DNA of 64,000 nt from Melanopsichium pennsylvanicum (GCA_900208305.1 OAPG01000006.1:558001-622000); one strand, 5' to 3'. Shown: positions 51,297-61,136, counted from the stretch's first letter. Notes: generated by a model from the letters alone, not told the origin. Numbers and translations are program-made.

Positions 51297-53555
51297 AAGT
51301 GATCCTCCTTGATCAATTCTACAGATACCATCCCTGACCACCATATCATTGCTTGTGTACGTATGGGTGTATGTGAAGGCGATATCTTTAGCAAATCTGT
51401 GAATGTGAGCTTTTGAGTGTGAGTCACATCGAAATTCATCGCCGCGTGCGCGTACGACGCTCAGATGAATTGATGGTGTCGTAGATGAGCGTCGTTTGCG
51501 TAACATCTTCCGTGACACCGTCCTTGAGCGTCCCTGACGCCGTTCTTCACCCCTTACGAGCGTCATCATGCACACAAACATGACGCACATCCTGAACAAT
51601 ATTCGCAAAAGAAATGCTTGTGCAACCAACCGATGAATGTGCGTTGTATAGCGGCGTCATGATTAAGGACACCATCCATTGAGACTTAGAGAATTTTGGC
51701 AAGCTTGTTCGGCATGTACCTTAGCTTGCTTGCAATTCAACTCTTTGTCAAACATCACCATCCCCATTGCCATCCACCTCTGGTCGAGTGTTCTGTCACC
51801 ATGCCGGCCATCAAACTCAAACAGTGTCGCTGCCCGCAATGCTCTGCCAATACACGAGGGTACGAGATGATTCCTCCTCGTAGATGGCAACACCACAACT
51901 ACGAGCGACCCAAAATGCAGTTGAGGCTAGCTCTCCCAAGGCCAACAGCACCAATGCAAGGAAATTTGCCAGCAACGCCAGCTCCATGATCAACACCAGC
52001 TGCATCATCGCCACAAGCGGAGTACAAGCAATTGATTTGTAAGTGATCAGAGTGGCGCGTGGTACCACATGCTAACAACATCTCCCTTAGATGACTGTTT
52101 GATTGGGGCTGCCCTTGCTTGCTATCTAATTACACGGTTGTATGTTGACATTAACTTTGCTATCCCACTTGACTTGCGCTCTTTCACGCTCACATTCAAT
52201 AGATCCTGCTGACATATCTGTCAGTGCTAGTACAGACAGACTTTGTCAAGAGCATACACAACAGACTGTTTGCATGCATTGCGCGACGGAAGAATCTGGG
52301 TACAAACAATATAAACAGGAAATGGGCCTCTTTGATGACAGTGATGACTGCATCCTCCCAGAAGCTACTTGATGATTCTCTCACCTACCGGAATACGACT
52401 AATACAACGATTGAGGCTGGTTACGGCGGCTGTGTATGAGCTGGTACGTGGTGATGAGAACGCCACAAGCACAGGCCAAATCCCAAATCGCCTGGTCAAG
52501 GGCAGACAAAGCCGTGTCAACCACGCTGACGCCACTGTTAGAACCACTATACGTGTGGCAGAAAGCGGGTCTGTTACTGACTCACACGCTGTGCGCCAGG
52601 AAGCGCGTTGCAGGCGCACATCTCGACGAATTTCGATGTGAGTGTGAGTGACTGAAAGCACGCTTTAATCGGGTCCCGATGTATTTATTCTGAAGGAGAT
52701 GATCCGGTTGTCACCATTTGCACTTCAAACACAGGTTAGTCGAAATTGTGATTCACGATTTCTGCATTATTAGCACTATAGCCAGCAAGGTTCGAATTTA
52801 GATTTTAATCTTAATTTGAAAATAACTTTGAGTTACTGCAGGTGGGGGAAATGCAGGTAGCACTGTGATTATTATTGACGTAAATTACGTAGATTCAGGA
52901 AAAGCAGGTACTCTAGTAATTGAGTTGGGCACTTTGGCTGTTTGTGCCATCAAGCTCGTTGTGACGCGGCGCACAGGCAGCCTACGGTGTTGTAAACATT
53001 ATAAATAATATAACACAGTAATGTAATACATGGTACAGTAAAATTTATGTGGGACACGATGCCTTGGCCTAAGATCGGTCAAGAGAAAGACCGTTTTCCA
53101 AGTGAATTTTCAAAGACGAAATGGGCACAATTTAAGTCTTGTAACCGACTCCTGGAATTCTGCAAGCAAGCACGACCAAGGAGAACATGGCAAACGCCCA
53201 AATTGGCCGTCCAAGGGCGAGTGCAAGCCCAGTGCAAGCCTAGTACATTGCTGCTGTTGCCGTTCCTGTTGAGCGTGACTGACGTTTCTCTAGTATGTGA
53301 TTCAAGAATGCACCTCGGATCGTGATGCTTTGTCGCTCTTCTTTTTTTTTGTCATCATCATCACCACTACGAATCCTTCTACGGCGCATCCTGGTTCGTT
53401 TTGCGCACCGCAACGTGTTTTTTCGAGGATAGTGTCGCACCCCCTGCTCTACTTGACGACCAGCATCACGTTGATCAAACCATCTTGACACTCGCCCACC
53501 ACCCTCTTCCAACCTAACACCGTCGACACACTGGTTCAGCTTTCAAAACGTCGCC
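51297..53555. other. Intergenic region with possible transposon relic
   Basis: This 2.2-kb gap contains the Cys-rich relic at 51801-52038. Beyond it is AT-rich sequence near 52730-53050, with the inverted repeat ACGTAA-A-TTACGT (52878-52890) and a TACAGTAAA motif (53034-53042). A promoter and leader before ROT1 follow. No intact gene is visible. Confidence 0.5.
51801..52038 (+). pseudogene. Possible transposon-derived Cys-cluster fragment
   Basis: A frame starting at ATG 51801 in strong context (TCACCATGCC) encodes a short basic peptide. It has a CxCxxC cluster (C9, C11, C14) followed by a Trp and paired His (W29, H31, H32). This layout resembles the N-terminal zinc-finger start of transposase-associated ORFs in basidiomycetes. 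The frame stops at 51989. A single-base frame change near 51917 would continue into a Ser/Ala/Asn-rich frame open to a GTAAGT donor at 52039. That suggests either a small spliced gene or a decayed element. I cannot name the family, and chance is possible. Confidence 0.3.
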
Positions 53556-54179
53556 ATGCTCTCTCGTCTTACCACTGCCGTTCTGGCGATCATCTCTCTC
53601 GCTTTCTCTACAACTGTCTCAGCTCAAGACCTCACATTTGAAAACGTTACCAGCCTTTACGGCACCTGGTCTTCCGGCTCGCAAAACGTCACCACAGGCA
53701 TCGAATTCTTCAATCCAGTCACCCAGGAGTTCAAACTTCCTGCTACTGCGGGAATTTCGTACTCTTTCACAGAGGATGGTTTTTTCGAAGAGGCGCGATA
53801 CCAATTCACCTCGAATGCTGTCACCAATCGCTGCTTCAAGGCTTCTCTCATCTGGCAACACGGCACCTACCAATTCCACTCGAACGGCAGCATTACCTTG
53901 ACGCCCTTCCCAGCAGATGGCTACATACAGGTATTGGACCCGTGTGGTGCTCAAACCAGCTCCATTTATCACTATAGCGAGTTCGAATTGCTCGCAAGCT
54001 GGTACAATTACCAGGACGACCATCCAGGATTCATGCAGTCCGGCGTCAGCGCGTACGCTCTTCAATTGAGCCAGTTTGACCAATCCAAGCTTCCACTCAT
54101 GTGGTTGAGAAATCGACCACCCAACATGTTGCCCACCAAACAGCTCTTCCAACAGGTGCTCAACGACGTCGGTGCCTAA
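53556..54179 (+). CDS. Rot1-like ER chaperone
   Basis: A 207-residue secretory protein. Residues 1-23 are a signal peptide ending in TVSA. The body matches Rot1: LYGTWSSGSQNV, GISYSFTEDGFFEEARY, LIWQHGTYQFHSNGSI, and near the end LPLMWLRNRPPNMLPT. Rot1 is an essential ER protein in yeast that assists folding and O-mannosylation of cell-wall glycoproteins. Several N-glycosylation sites (for example NVT, NGS) are present. Yeast Rot1 is anchored by a C-terminal transmembrane helix, while this frame stops after VLNDVGA without one. Either the protein is soluble or a small 3' exon is missed. A hydrophobic run (FRFLSLFAFLILIYRFEN) exists in another frame near 54300-54362 and could be such an exon, but I cannot pair it with a convincing donor. 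The start GCCATGCTC is good. Confidence 0.88.
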   Translation: MLSRLTTAVLAIISLAFSTTVSAQDLTFENVTSLYGTWSSGSQNVTTGIEFFNPVTQEFKLPATAGISYSFTEDGFFEEARYQFTSNAVTNRCFKASLIWQHGTYQFHSNGSITLTPFPADGYIQVLDPCGAQTSSIYHYSEFELLASWYNYQDDHPGFMQSGVSAYALQLSQFDQSKLPLMWLRNRPPNMLPTKQLFQQVLNDVGA

Positions 54180-54567
54180 ATCATCTCGAGTTACGCGAGC
54201 CATAGATGGAGTCATTCTCCCCTCAGCTCTTCGCAAATCCAACATTCTATCATTCTCGCTTACGGACATTCACACTCCTTTCGCGTCCTATACCATGCCC
54301 TCCAGTCTTTCGCTTTCTCTCTCTCTTTGCATTTCTTATTCTCATCTACCGGTTCGAGAACTAATGTCTGCGCAAGATCTTCGTCTCGTTCAACCTCGTG
54401 TGTTCTGCAAGCTAATCGCTCTGCCTCGAGTCGCCCGCGTTGTTGGAATTCAGACAGAGCCACGACGCTCGGCCTTTCGTTTCCCAAAGATGATTGGAAA
54501 AAGAATCTTATTGCGTGAAAGTACCGTGAGAGAGATATGTTGATACAAAAGTGTTGCGATCTTGAAA
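54180..54567. other. Convergent gap ROT1 / VanZ-domain gene
   Basis: This 390-base gap holds 3' ends of both genes. A hydrophobic frame near 54300-54362 might be a missed ROT1 exon; otherwise nothing is visible. Confidence 0.5.
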
Positions 54568-55572
54568 CTAGGCATCGGCCTGCTTCCACACGTTGACTTC
54601 TTCTGATGACGTGGACCGTATTCCCGTCTGCGCCTCATTGCCGTCCTCGTCACTTTCGTCATCGTCAATCGAAAAAAGATCCTCTCTTCTCTTTGGTACC
54701 GCTGCACTCGAGCTATCCGGCACACTGAGCGGATCAGCAGTCACTCGGTTCGTCTTTTGGACACTGCTGCTCCTTGTCGATGGCAAGGGGTCGATATCCA
54801 CACTATCGTCCCAGATGTTGTTGTCGAACCTCGCCTTCTTCTTGCCTCCTCCGTTGTTCCCTGCTGCACCGGTCTTTTTAAGGATACCACCATTGTTCGA
54901 TCTTGTCGACCCTCCTCTGACATCTCCCAGTTCCTCCTCGTCGTTAAATTCGTCTTGATCGAGATCACCGTAGTCTTCTGCATCCAACGGCGCGTAGAGT
55001 CTTTCCAACTCTCTACGAGCCCTATACCTCTTTTCCAAATGATAAGAAAAGAACAAGCCCAAAGAGCTGCCTAACAGATTCGCAATAATGTCTCCCAGTT
55101 GAAATTGCTTGTAAGGCAACAAACTCTGCACGATCTCGCTTCCAATGCCTCCCACTAAGAAACATGTAATACCGGTAAGAATAAGACTGGCATTCCTCCA
55201 AAGGTAGCTAGCTCTCGCAGGTTCGTCGACGTCCCAGATCATATAAAACATGGCGGTGGCGAGGAAGAAGCAGATGAAGTGCAAGATCTTGTCGTTGATA
55301 CGTAGCCATGTTTGACCGCGCGGGTGGAAGCCGAGGATGCCAAGAAGGATCAGGTCGACAATGTTGAGTATCACAAACGCCGGACGGATGCGAAGCGGGA
55401 GTAGTGGAGTGGTAGAGTTGGTCGAAGGGGCGAGAGTGAGCCGAACCGAGCGCAAGAGGACACTTTTGAAAATACCAAAGCGGGTGTTGAGCGGATCGGT
55501 GGATGCGGAGACCAGGGAGATCAGGTCCGCCTTCAACCTAGCCCATCCGCTAGCTGTTTCCAGGCGCGGCAT
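54568..55572 (-). CDS. VanZ-domain membrane protein
   Basis: A 334-residue protein with four predicted transmembrane helices between residues about 65 and 180: FVILNIVDLILLGILGF, ILHFICFFLATAMFYMIW, LILTGITCFLVGGIGSEI and IIANLLGSSLGLFFSYHL. The motif INDKILHFICFF, and GSEIVQ followed by DIIANLLGSSLG, are the VanZ-family signature, where conserved His, Glu and Asp lie at the membrane face. VanZ proteins are best known from bacterial teicoplanin resistance. Fungal members are of unknown function and probably reside in an internal membrane. After the helices comes a long acidic, Ser-rich cytosolic tail (about 200-334) with no known domain. The ATG at 55572 follows a short leader. A hydrophilic N-terminal segment of about 60 residues precedes the first helix. 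It runs in the same direction as the seven-helix gene at 56153. Confidence 0.85.
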   Translation of the reverse strand: MPRLETASGWARLKADLISLVSASTDPLNTRFGIFKSVLLRSVRLTLAPSTNSTTPLLPLRIRPAFVILNIVDLILLGILGFHPRGQTWLRINDKILHFICFFLATAMFYMIWDVDEPARASYLWRNASLILTGITCFLVGGIGSEIVQSLLPYKQFQLGDIIANLLGSSLGLFFSYHLEKRYRARRELERLYAPLDAEDYGDLDQDEFNDEEELGDVRGGSTRSNNGGILKKTGAAGNNGGGKKKARFDNNIWDDSVDIDPLPSTRSSSVQKTNRVTADPLSVPDSSSAAVPKRREDLFSIDDDESDEDGNEAQTGIRSTSSEEVNVWKQADA

Positions 55573-56152
55573 GGCGATGTGTTATGCTCGCGGAGCTGGT
55601 ATTTCTTTGGTGACGCAGTTCTGTGGCCCTAGTCGAAGCGCGCTTCTCGGCGTCTATCCGGTGCCTGTCAACTTGAGAAGGTTCGCAACTTCTGACCGCT
55701 TTTGAGTGCGGAATGACAGCAGGTGGGTCGAGAAGTCTGCAAATCGGTCGCAAGCGGGGCTTCCGTATTGCACCCCAAGGAAAGAGGATAGAGGATCGTC
55801 CAGCAAAAATGAGGTGGGATAGGCAAATGAGGATGGAAAGTTGCAGCAAGAGCTTGCACCAAAAGAGTCCGAGCGTTTGTGATGTGTGTGTGTGTGTGTA
55901 ACATTCGATCCTCGGAACACGGTCATACGCACTCTGACGCCTTTGAATTCATTTGTGAAGCTGAGCTCCCCACAAAATTCCACAGAGTAGCTCGTTCGCA
56001 GGATCATATTCAGGGTCGATACTCAAACCTTCTCTTCATCCTCTTCGATAACGTCAATCTGACACAGTTTATCAACGACATTGGCTTCAAATCACAAAGT
56101 TTACATTCCATGGATATAGGTTTTAGATATGGAGAAAGTGTAAAGCGTCTTT
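55573..56152. other. Gap between two minus-strand membrane protein genes
   Basis: This region contains the promoter of the VanZ-domain gene and the 3' end of the next gene. A short GT repeat lies at 55881-55900. No gene is visible. Confidence 0.6.
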
Positions 56153-57379
56153 CTATGACTTGCTCAACCTCGGAAAGTGGCCCTTGACACCGTTGGTGAC
56201 ATAAGGATGATCACCGAGATCTGTCGACTGATCCCTGTGTTCGCTCAGTACTCCCACCAGGTGCTCGGGCATCTCCTCCCTGACCACCATCTTTTCCTCG
56301 ACAATGTTGACGAACGGCTTGTGTCCCCTCTGTTGAGCCTCGAGATCATCGTGTGAGCCCGTGGCAAAACTCTTGGCATCGACGGGCGAGTGGCTGCCGT
56401 TCTTGACCGTGTAGCTTAGGTTCATGTCGTTGGTGCATGTGCTGAGGGTGTTGATACTCGTAGCTCCGAGTGCGTAGCTTGGGTGAGCCTGGTTCGGTTT
56501 GTGCGAGGACCTCTTGAAGAAGCGAGCAATCTTTTCTGCTCCACTGCCGCTGAAGCTCGAGCCAAGTTGGGAAGAGTTGACACCGTCGAGCTTGGGTTTG
56601 GCTTCTTCAGCCAAGTGGACGTACAGGCGGGTGCTGCACATGACGCAAACCGTTGCACTTGGGATGGCGCCAATCAGTGACATGACGGGGTTGAGGTTTG
56701 CTAGAGTAAGTCCGGCAACAAGGGCGTTGATGAGGAAGGTAGCCAGGAAGTACTGAAGTCCCTGCTTGACGAGGACTTGGCCAATGCGAGACCCACCGTT
56801 CATGCGAATGACGCCGACAATGGTCATCATCATCACAACAAAGTCAAAGACGATGGTTACGATGTATTTGATGGCGTACTGCTTGGACATGAAGGTGAAA
56901 CTGCAAGCGCCGTCCTGCCAGGGGTTGCCACCCTTGGAAATCCAGCCGGCTCCGGCGTCCTTGACACCCTCCATCCAAGCTGCGAGCAGGCCCAAAGTCA
57001 TGATGGTCAGTACCACCGACACTACGGTCCTAGCCTTGCCGGTGTAGACGCACACTGCCCTGAAAGCGAGCAAGACCGAAGATGAGGTGGCGATCCAGCC
57101 CATCTGCATCTCGACCGCCTGCAAAGTTCCATTGCAGTTAATCTCGGTGTTGGTGAGCACAAAGACGATATTGGTGATGAGGTAGCTCCACATGCACAGC
57201 TTGCTGAACAGGTAAGGAAGCTGAGGCCATCGACGCTGACGTTGGCCGAGAAGAATGGAAAGGTCAAAGGGGAGGTACTGCAGTGTGTCGTAGGCGTAGA
57301 TGCCGATGCAGAGCCACATGAGCGCGGTGGCCGCGTAGAAGCCTTGGCCGATCACTACAGGAGAGGACCAGTCGGTCAT
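56153..57379 (-). CDS. Seven-helix membrane protein of unknown function
   Basis: A 408-residue protein. Seven hydrophobic segments lie at roughly 13-33, 58-78, 93-112, 117-136, 165-187, 207-227 and 233-252. They are followed by a 150-residue hydrophilic, Ser-rich C-terminal tail. The topology suggests a receptor- or sensor-like membrane protein with a cytosolic tail, of the type abundant and family-poor in basidiomycetes. I see no motif of rhodopsins, Pth11 or pheromone receptors. An extracytosolic loop (about 140-160) carries Gly/Trp/Cys residues, and a short loop with NTEINCNG has a possible disulfide cysteine. The ATG at 57379 has a good TATA sequence about 90 bases upstream. Function unknown. 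Confidence 0.8.
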   Translation of the reverse strand: MTDWSSPVVIGQGFYAATALMWLCIGIYAYDTLQYLPFDLSILLGQRQRRWPQLPYLFSKLCMWSYLITNIVFVLTNTEINCNGTLQAVEMQMGWIATSSSVLLAFRAVCVYTGKARTVVSVVLTIMTLGLLAAWMEGVKDAGAGWISKGGNPWQDGACSFTFMSKQYAIKYIVTIVFDFVVMMMTIVGVIRMNGGSRIGQVLVKQGLQYFLATFLINALVAGLTLANLNPVMSLIGAIPSATVCVMCSTRLYVHLAEEAKPKLDGVNSSQLGSSFSGSGAEKIARFFKRSSHKPNQAHPSYALGATSINTLSTCTNDMNLSYTVKNGSHSPVDAKSFATGSHDDLEAQQRGHKPFVNIVEEKMVVREEMPEHLVGVLSEHRDQSTDLGDHPYVTNGVKGHFPRLSKS

Positions 57380-59171
57380 GGTGAATGAGGTGGCAAGGGT
57401 AAGTAAGAAGAGGGATGAGTGAGAGAAGCGGAGTTTGGGGTGTGGTATGAGTGGTCAATGGTTTGATATATAAGTGAAAGCCTTTGTCGATGGCGTTTTT
57501 TTGAATGGCTTGCTATTCTTGAATCTGAGGAAGCCGGAGCAACAACGACGGAAGCGGTGGACTACCCAAACCCCGGCAGACACTGATGTAAGATCAGAGG
57601 ATAGTGCTGCAGTCTGAATTTGCACCTTGCAGCGGAGTCCGGTTGGAAGCAACACAAAGAAAAGGTGGCGCCTCAAGTTGTTAGGGGTAGAAGCTGTTGT
57701 GGTTAGGAATGGTCGGTCTATACAGTTTTGGCAGTAGTTGATAGGTATGTGTGGGTGTTATCTGTGCATGACGATCCCAAGGCAAGGAAAGGTTTTGGAT
57801 CGGCTCTCAGGACATTTCAGAGTTATCTGGTCTGATGTGACGGCGACCTCTGCAAGGAAGAGGTCGCATAGGTGAAGCGACAGGCCGAGGAAGGCAAGGC
57901 GCGGCTAATCACAGAATTTTTCCATGACGAGGCGGCAACAACAGAGCGTGGGAAGGTTGACTATCTATGCAAGATTAAGCCACAGGATCTGACAGAGTAG
58001 TGTAATGAAGCGATTCGAGTTGGATATGACTTGGCAACTGGATTGACAAGTAGATTACGGATCTAGATGTCGAGGCAGAGCGAGCTTCGGTAGTGTAAGG
58101 AGGCGCTACGAGGCGTCCTTGTTCGGCTGTCAACCGGTTTTCGGTTACGGAAAGAATCTCGACAGAGCAATTAATGTATTATAAGCTCCAAAGCGTCCAT
58201 TTGATTTAATTAAAACTTCATTTTACCGCCACCCAAAGTTAAATGCCTGCATCTGTCCAACTGCAACTCTTTCTCTTTTGCACGCCATTATTAATAATAA
58301 GCTGCAATCGAGCGACCTTCTAGACCAAAGCCGCAAAACCACACCCTTAAAGCCACCAACAGCTGAACTGAAAAGCAAGCATAACTTAGATGGTTGCAGT
58401 CTGCCTTGTTGGTTGCCTAAAACAATACTGGTTACACTTCACGTGTTGAATGTCTAGATTTAAGATCAGCCAGCCAACCACAAGCGTGGCTCCGGATGGG
58501 GCAGTTTAGAAGTTATGCGGCACAAGCGGAGTCAGGAATCGTATCAACTCAGCCAGCACAGGTTGACACAACCAGGCGCAAAAGTCGGTCAAAGTCTGAG
58601 CACCTTGGTTCAGTAGCGAGCGTTGATCAACGGCCATGGCCACAACCCCAAGAGTCGCTGTCTGTGAGATAGCTTTGCAGTACACAGTCTGGCGAGTCTC
58701 GCATTTTTCGCAATCAAGCCGCATTTCAGCGTGAATCGTATCAATCACCCGCCTCAGCCTCCGTCCAACCCAGGAGCCTTCTCGCCCATACCTTCAGTTT
58801 GACACGGCAACATCGCAGCTTTAATCCAATCTGGCGGCGACTTAGCCAAACCGTGGTTTCAGTCGTGAGGGCCCGGACAGCCGTGCGCAAAAGATTTGAC
58901 ACACCAGAGTGTCGCACCGTGATTGTCCAAGCGCTTCACGCTCACGCCACATCGCATTTCCTCTTTCTGAACTCTCTCTTCCTATGTTTGCAACGAATCC
59001 AGCTGAGCCATGAGCAAACTCTGCTCACTCTCTTTCTTCGCACCCGCCACAACACTACATCGCCATTGCGATGCTTTGCGTGTTTCTTTGCGTGTTTCTT
59101 GACATGTTTCTTTCGGCGGTCTAACACTGGCCGAGCAATTCTATTACCTGGCAACAGTCTTTCCTTGCAAT
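57380..59171. other. Intergenic region left of the repeat island
   Basis: 1.8 kb without a recognisable gene. It contains the promoter of the seven-helix gene and AT-rich sequence near 58170-58300. Frames at 58506-58748 and 58799-59209 have no domain, and the latter crosses into the TIR element, so both are rejected as genes. Confidence 0.5.
57466..57473 (-). promoter_or_regulatory. TATA box of the seven-helix protein gene
   Basis: Read on the minus strand the sequence is TATATATC within CTTATATATCAAAC, 87-95 bases upstream of the start codon. Position and sequence fit a TATA element. Confidence 0.6.
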
Positions 59172-59765
59172 TTATTAGGGAGGTTTTGGGACAACGTGAC
59201 CGGCCGTGAGCGAATGTGGCTTGATGATCGATGTTTTGAATTACAGAGGCGCGTGCGACGAGTGATCTAATTACAGGGAATGTTCAAAGGTCCAAATTCC
59301 GAGGAGCCTAGCGACACGAAAGTCAAATTTGGCTCAGCCAGATTCTTCAAAAGCAGGTTTTGGTTCAAAAAAGCACTTTTTTGCAGTGTGTCATTCTTGG
59401 CTCCCAACAATCAACTTTCCTGTATAGTGGTAGCTGATGGCCACCAGAGCAGCTGTGGAGAGGAGCAACCTGTTGGGATGATTCATTTTGTCAAATCAGA
59501 TTGTGGTGGAGAGACAAGAGGATGAATGTGGCATTGATTGCAGCACAGGTAAGGCTGCATCAGGTCAATGCCAGCAATGTGACGCTAGACTGAAGCTTAG
59601 AGATTTGCCTCAAAAAAAGCAGTCTTTCATGAGCTAAAAAGAGCCCAATTTGACTCACACTAGATTCATGAGCGGAAGTCAAGAAGCTAAAAATGTGATA
59701 TGGAGAAATTTGGCTCACAAAAAAGTCAAATTATGTATATGGTTGTTCCAAAACCTCCCTAATGA
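59172..59765. mobile_element. Non-autonomous TIR element (MITE-like)
   Basis: Two inverted terminal sequences of 22 bases with one mismatch, core GGGAGGTTTTGGRACAAC, lie at 59174-59195 and 59742-59763 in opposite orientation, enclosing about 590 bases. If the element proper starts at GGGAGG, each end is flanked by TA, the target duplication of Tc1/mariner-type elements. The interior has no transposase frame but repeats the short motif TTTGRCTCA in at least three places (near 59330, 59650 and 59708). I read it as a MITE mobilised by a transposase encoded elsewhere. Superfamily assignment rests only on the TA flanks. Confidence 0.6.
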
Positions 59766-60110
59766 AACCACTGGGGATTTAATGTATCACTTTGACTGTG
59801 ACTTTTAGCATGACATGCACATGAGGCACAGATACACATTGGTGTAAAGCACATAGGGTGACTCCTCAATTCCTGGCAAGAGATGGCCATATAACAAAGA
59901 AAGCTTGGAAGATTGTCTCTACTATACACCCCTACTAACCAGTTTGTTGTTTGCAAAAGTCCATATTGTTGCATCATGCTAAATTGTTCCACTCTGGCTT
60001 CAGTTGCTACCTGTCAAGACTGCAGGTTCTAGATACTGCATACAGCAACAGCCAGCAGAGCTAATCAGGTGCAGAGAGGTAGTAGGTGATGTTTGGATAG
60101 TGCTGGCTGG
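59766..60110. other. Spacer inside the repeat island
   Basis: 345 bases between the TIR element and the LTR-like relic. No gene or clear repeat is visible. Confidence 0.5.
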
Positions 60111-60267
60111 TGTCAGCGGTTGCGTGCCAGAGATCCGAATTCCCGTGAGAAAGCGCGACTCGCCGGATTTCAGTGAGTTCCGGCGGTTAAGCTTGGCCTC
60201 AACGGATATCGAAGGGAATCCCGCAAGTGGCAATCTCTCGACGGATATCGGCTGACCGCTGGTGACA
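60111..60267. mobile_element. LTR-like relic
   Basis: This 157-base segment starts TGTCAGCGGT and ends ACCGCTGGTGACA, an imperfect inverted pair with TG...CA ends as in LTRs. It contains one copy of the GAGATCCG sub-repeat also found in the neighbouring LTR (60130-60137). No clear target duplication is visible. It may be an internally deleted solo LTR of a related family. Confidence 0.35.
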
Positions 60268-60614
60268 CTCCGTACAGAGGTAACGCGGCAAGCTCGGACG
60301 GGGTACTCGGTTGACGCGAGTGTCACGACGTCAACGGGATACTGCTGGTGGCTGGGTTAGATCTCAGCCGTCGTTGCCGGTGGAGATATGAGGGACTGGT
60401 TGTGGTGCCAGGCCCGCGGTTGAGGTTCCGCCTGTAGTTGAGGTGCTACAGCGTCGATTGAGGTGTCGACGACGTCTATACGATGTTCTCCGTTCACCGA
60501 CGGGGACACAGACTATATGGATCGCAATAAATGGTATTGCGATGTGCGACGTGTGAAGAGTATGGTAAGTACGACGTACTGATAACTATGTGTGACTGAG
60601 ATATAAGATAGAGT

Positions 60615-60634
60615 GGATGAGCTTCCGCTCATCC
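60615..60634 (-). promoter_or_regulatory. GNRA-capped hairpin near the LTR transcript start
   Basis: Eight perfectly paired bases (GGATGAGC / GCTCATCC) close a four-base loop. In the sense orientation of the retroelement the loop reads GGAA, a GNRA tetraloop. The hairpin begins about 17 bases downstream of the LTR TATA run, so it would lie at or very near the 5' end of the genomic RNA. A structural or packaging role is possible but unproven. Confidence 0.5.
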
Positions 60635-60650
60635 AATAGCGGGGAACAGA

Positions 60651-60670
60651 GTATTTATATATATATGTAT
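60651..60670 (-). promoter_or_regulatory. TATA run of the chromovirus LTR
   Basis: Alternating AT bases read ATATATATATAAATA on the minus strand inside the LTR, upstream of the hairpin in sense orientation. This marks the likely U3/R border. It is the only strong TATA-like sequence in the LTR. Confidence 0.6.
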
Positions 60671-61123
60671 CGTGTGCGAGGTCCATCGGTACTGTACGAC
60701 CTGCGTGCGTCGAGCTTGGACCCCCGCACGATAAGACTGCCCCCTAGTCCTTCGGCAGGGTGCTTCCGAGCACGCCCGCGTGCTCCCTCTCCGTTGCCCC
60801 CTGGGCGTCGATTGGCCCACGTGTCGTTCCGGCGTGGCGTTGGTCGCCGCCATCGCAGATGCTCCCCTTGCCATCGATACCTTCGATATCCGGCAAGTCA
60901 CTGCCACTCGCCAAATTTCCGTGAGATCCGTCGAGACCTGCTCTCTCACCGGATTTTGTCCGATTCAACTTCTCGGTTCTGCGCTAACCTTAAATCCCAT
61001 GAGCCCACCAATATCCACCAGATCTCCCTGAGATCCGTCGAGACATGCTCTCCCACCGGATCTCAGCCGATTCAACATCTCTGGCCTGCGCAGACCTTTC
61101 CCTTGGGACCCACTCCCGTGACA

Positions 61124-61136
61124 CTACCCCCCCTTC
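61124..61136 (-). other. Polypurine tract of the chromovirus
   Basis: On the minus strand, GAAGGGGGGGTAG abuts the TGTCACG start of the LTR. Position and composition are those of a primer site for plus-strand DNA synthesis. Confidence 0.75.

Larger units (their letters stand above)
60321..61123 (-). mobile_element. 3' LTR of the chromovirus (803 bp)
   Basis: Boundaries are set by perfect 7-base inverted ends, TGTCACG and CGTGACA. Read on the minus strand, a purine tract (GAAGGGGGGGTAG, 61136-61124) sits directly before the LTR, as a polypurine tract should for second-strand priming. A TATA run lies at 60651-60670 (minus-strand ATATATATATAAATA). Just beyond it is a perfect hairpin at 60615-60634. 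Two copies of a sub-repeat containing GAGATCCGTCGAGAC lie 107 bases apart at 60923 and 61030. The outer five bases GCGAG (60316-60320) are the candidate target duplication; the other copy lies outside the window. Orientation agrees with the integrase at 62790-64000. Confidence 0.8.

Noticed and set aside
52770..52800. GGTTCGAATT sequence considered as a tRNA B box
   Set aside because: No matching A box, acceptor stem or cloverleaf could be found around it; no tRNA or rRNA gene is supported anywhere in the window.
58799..59209. 136-codon frame left of the TIR element
   Set aside because: It has no domain and crosses the left TIR boundary of the element.
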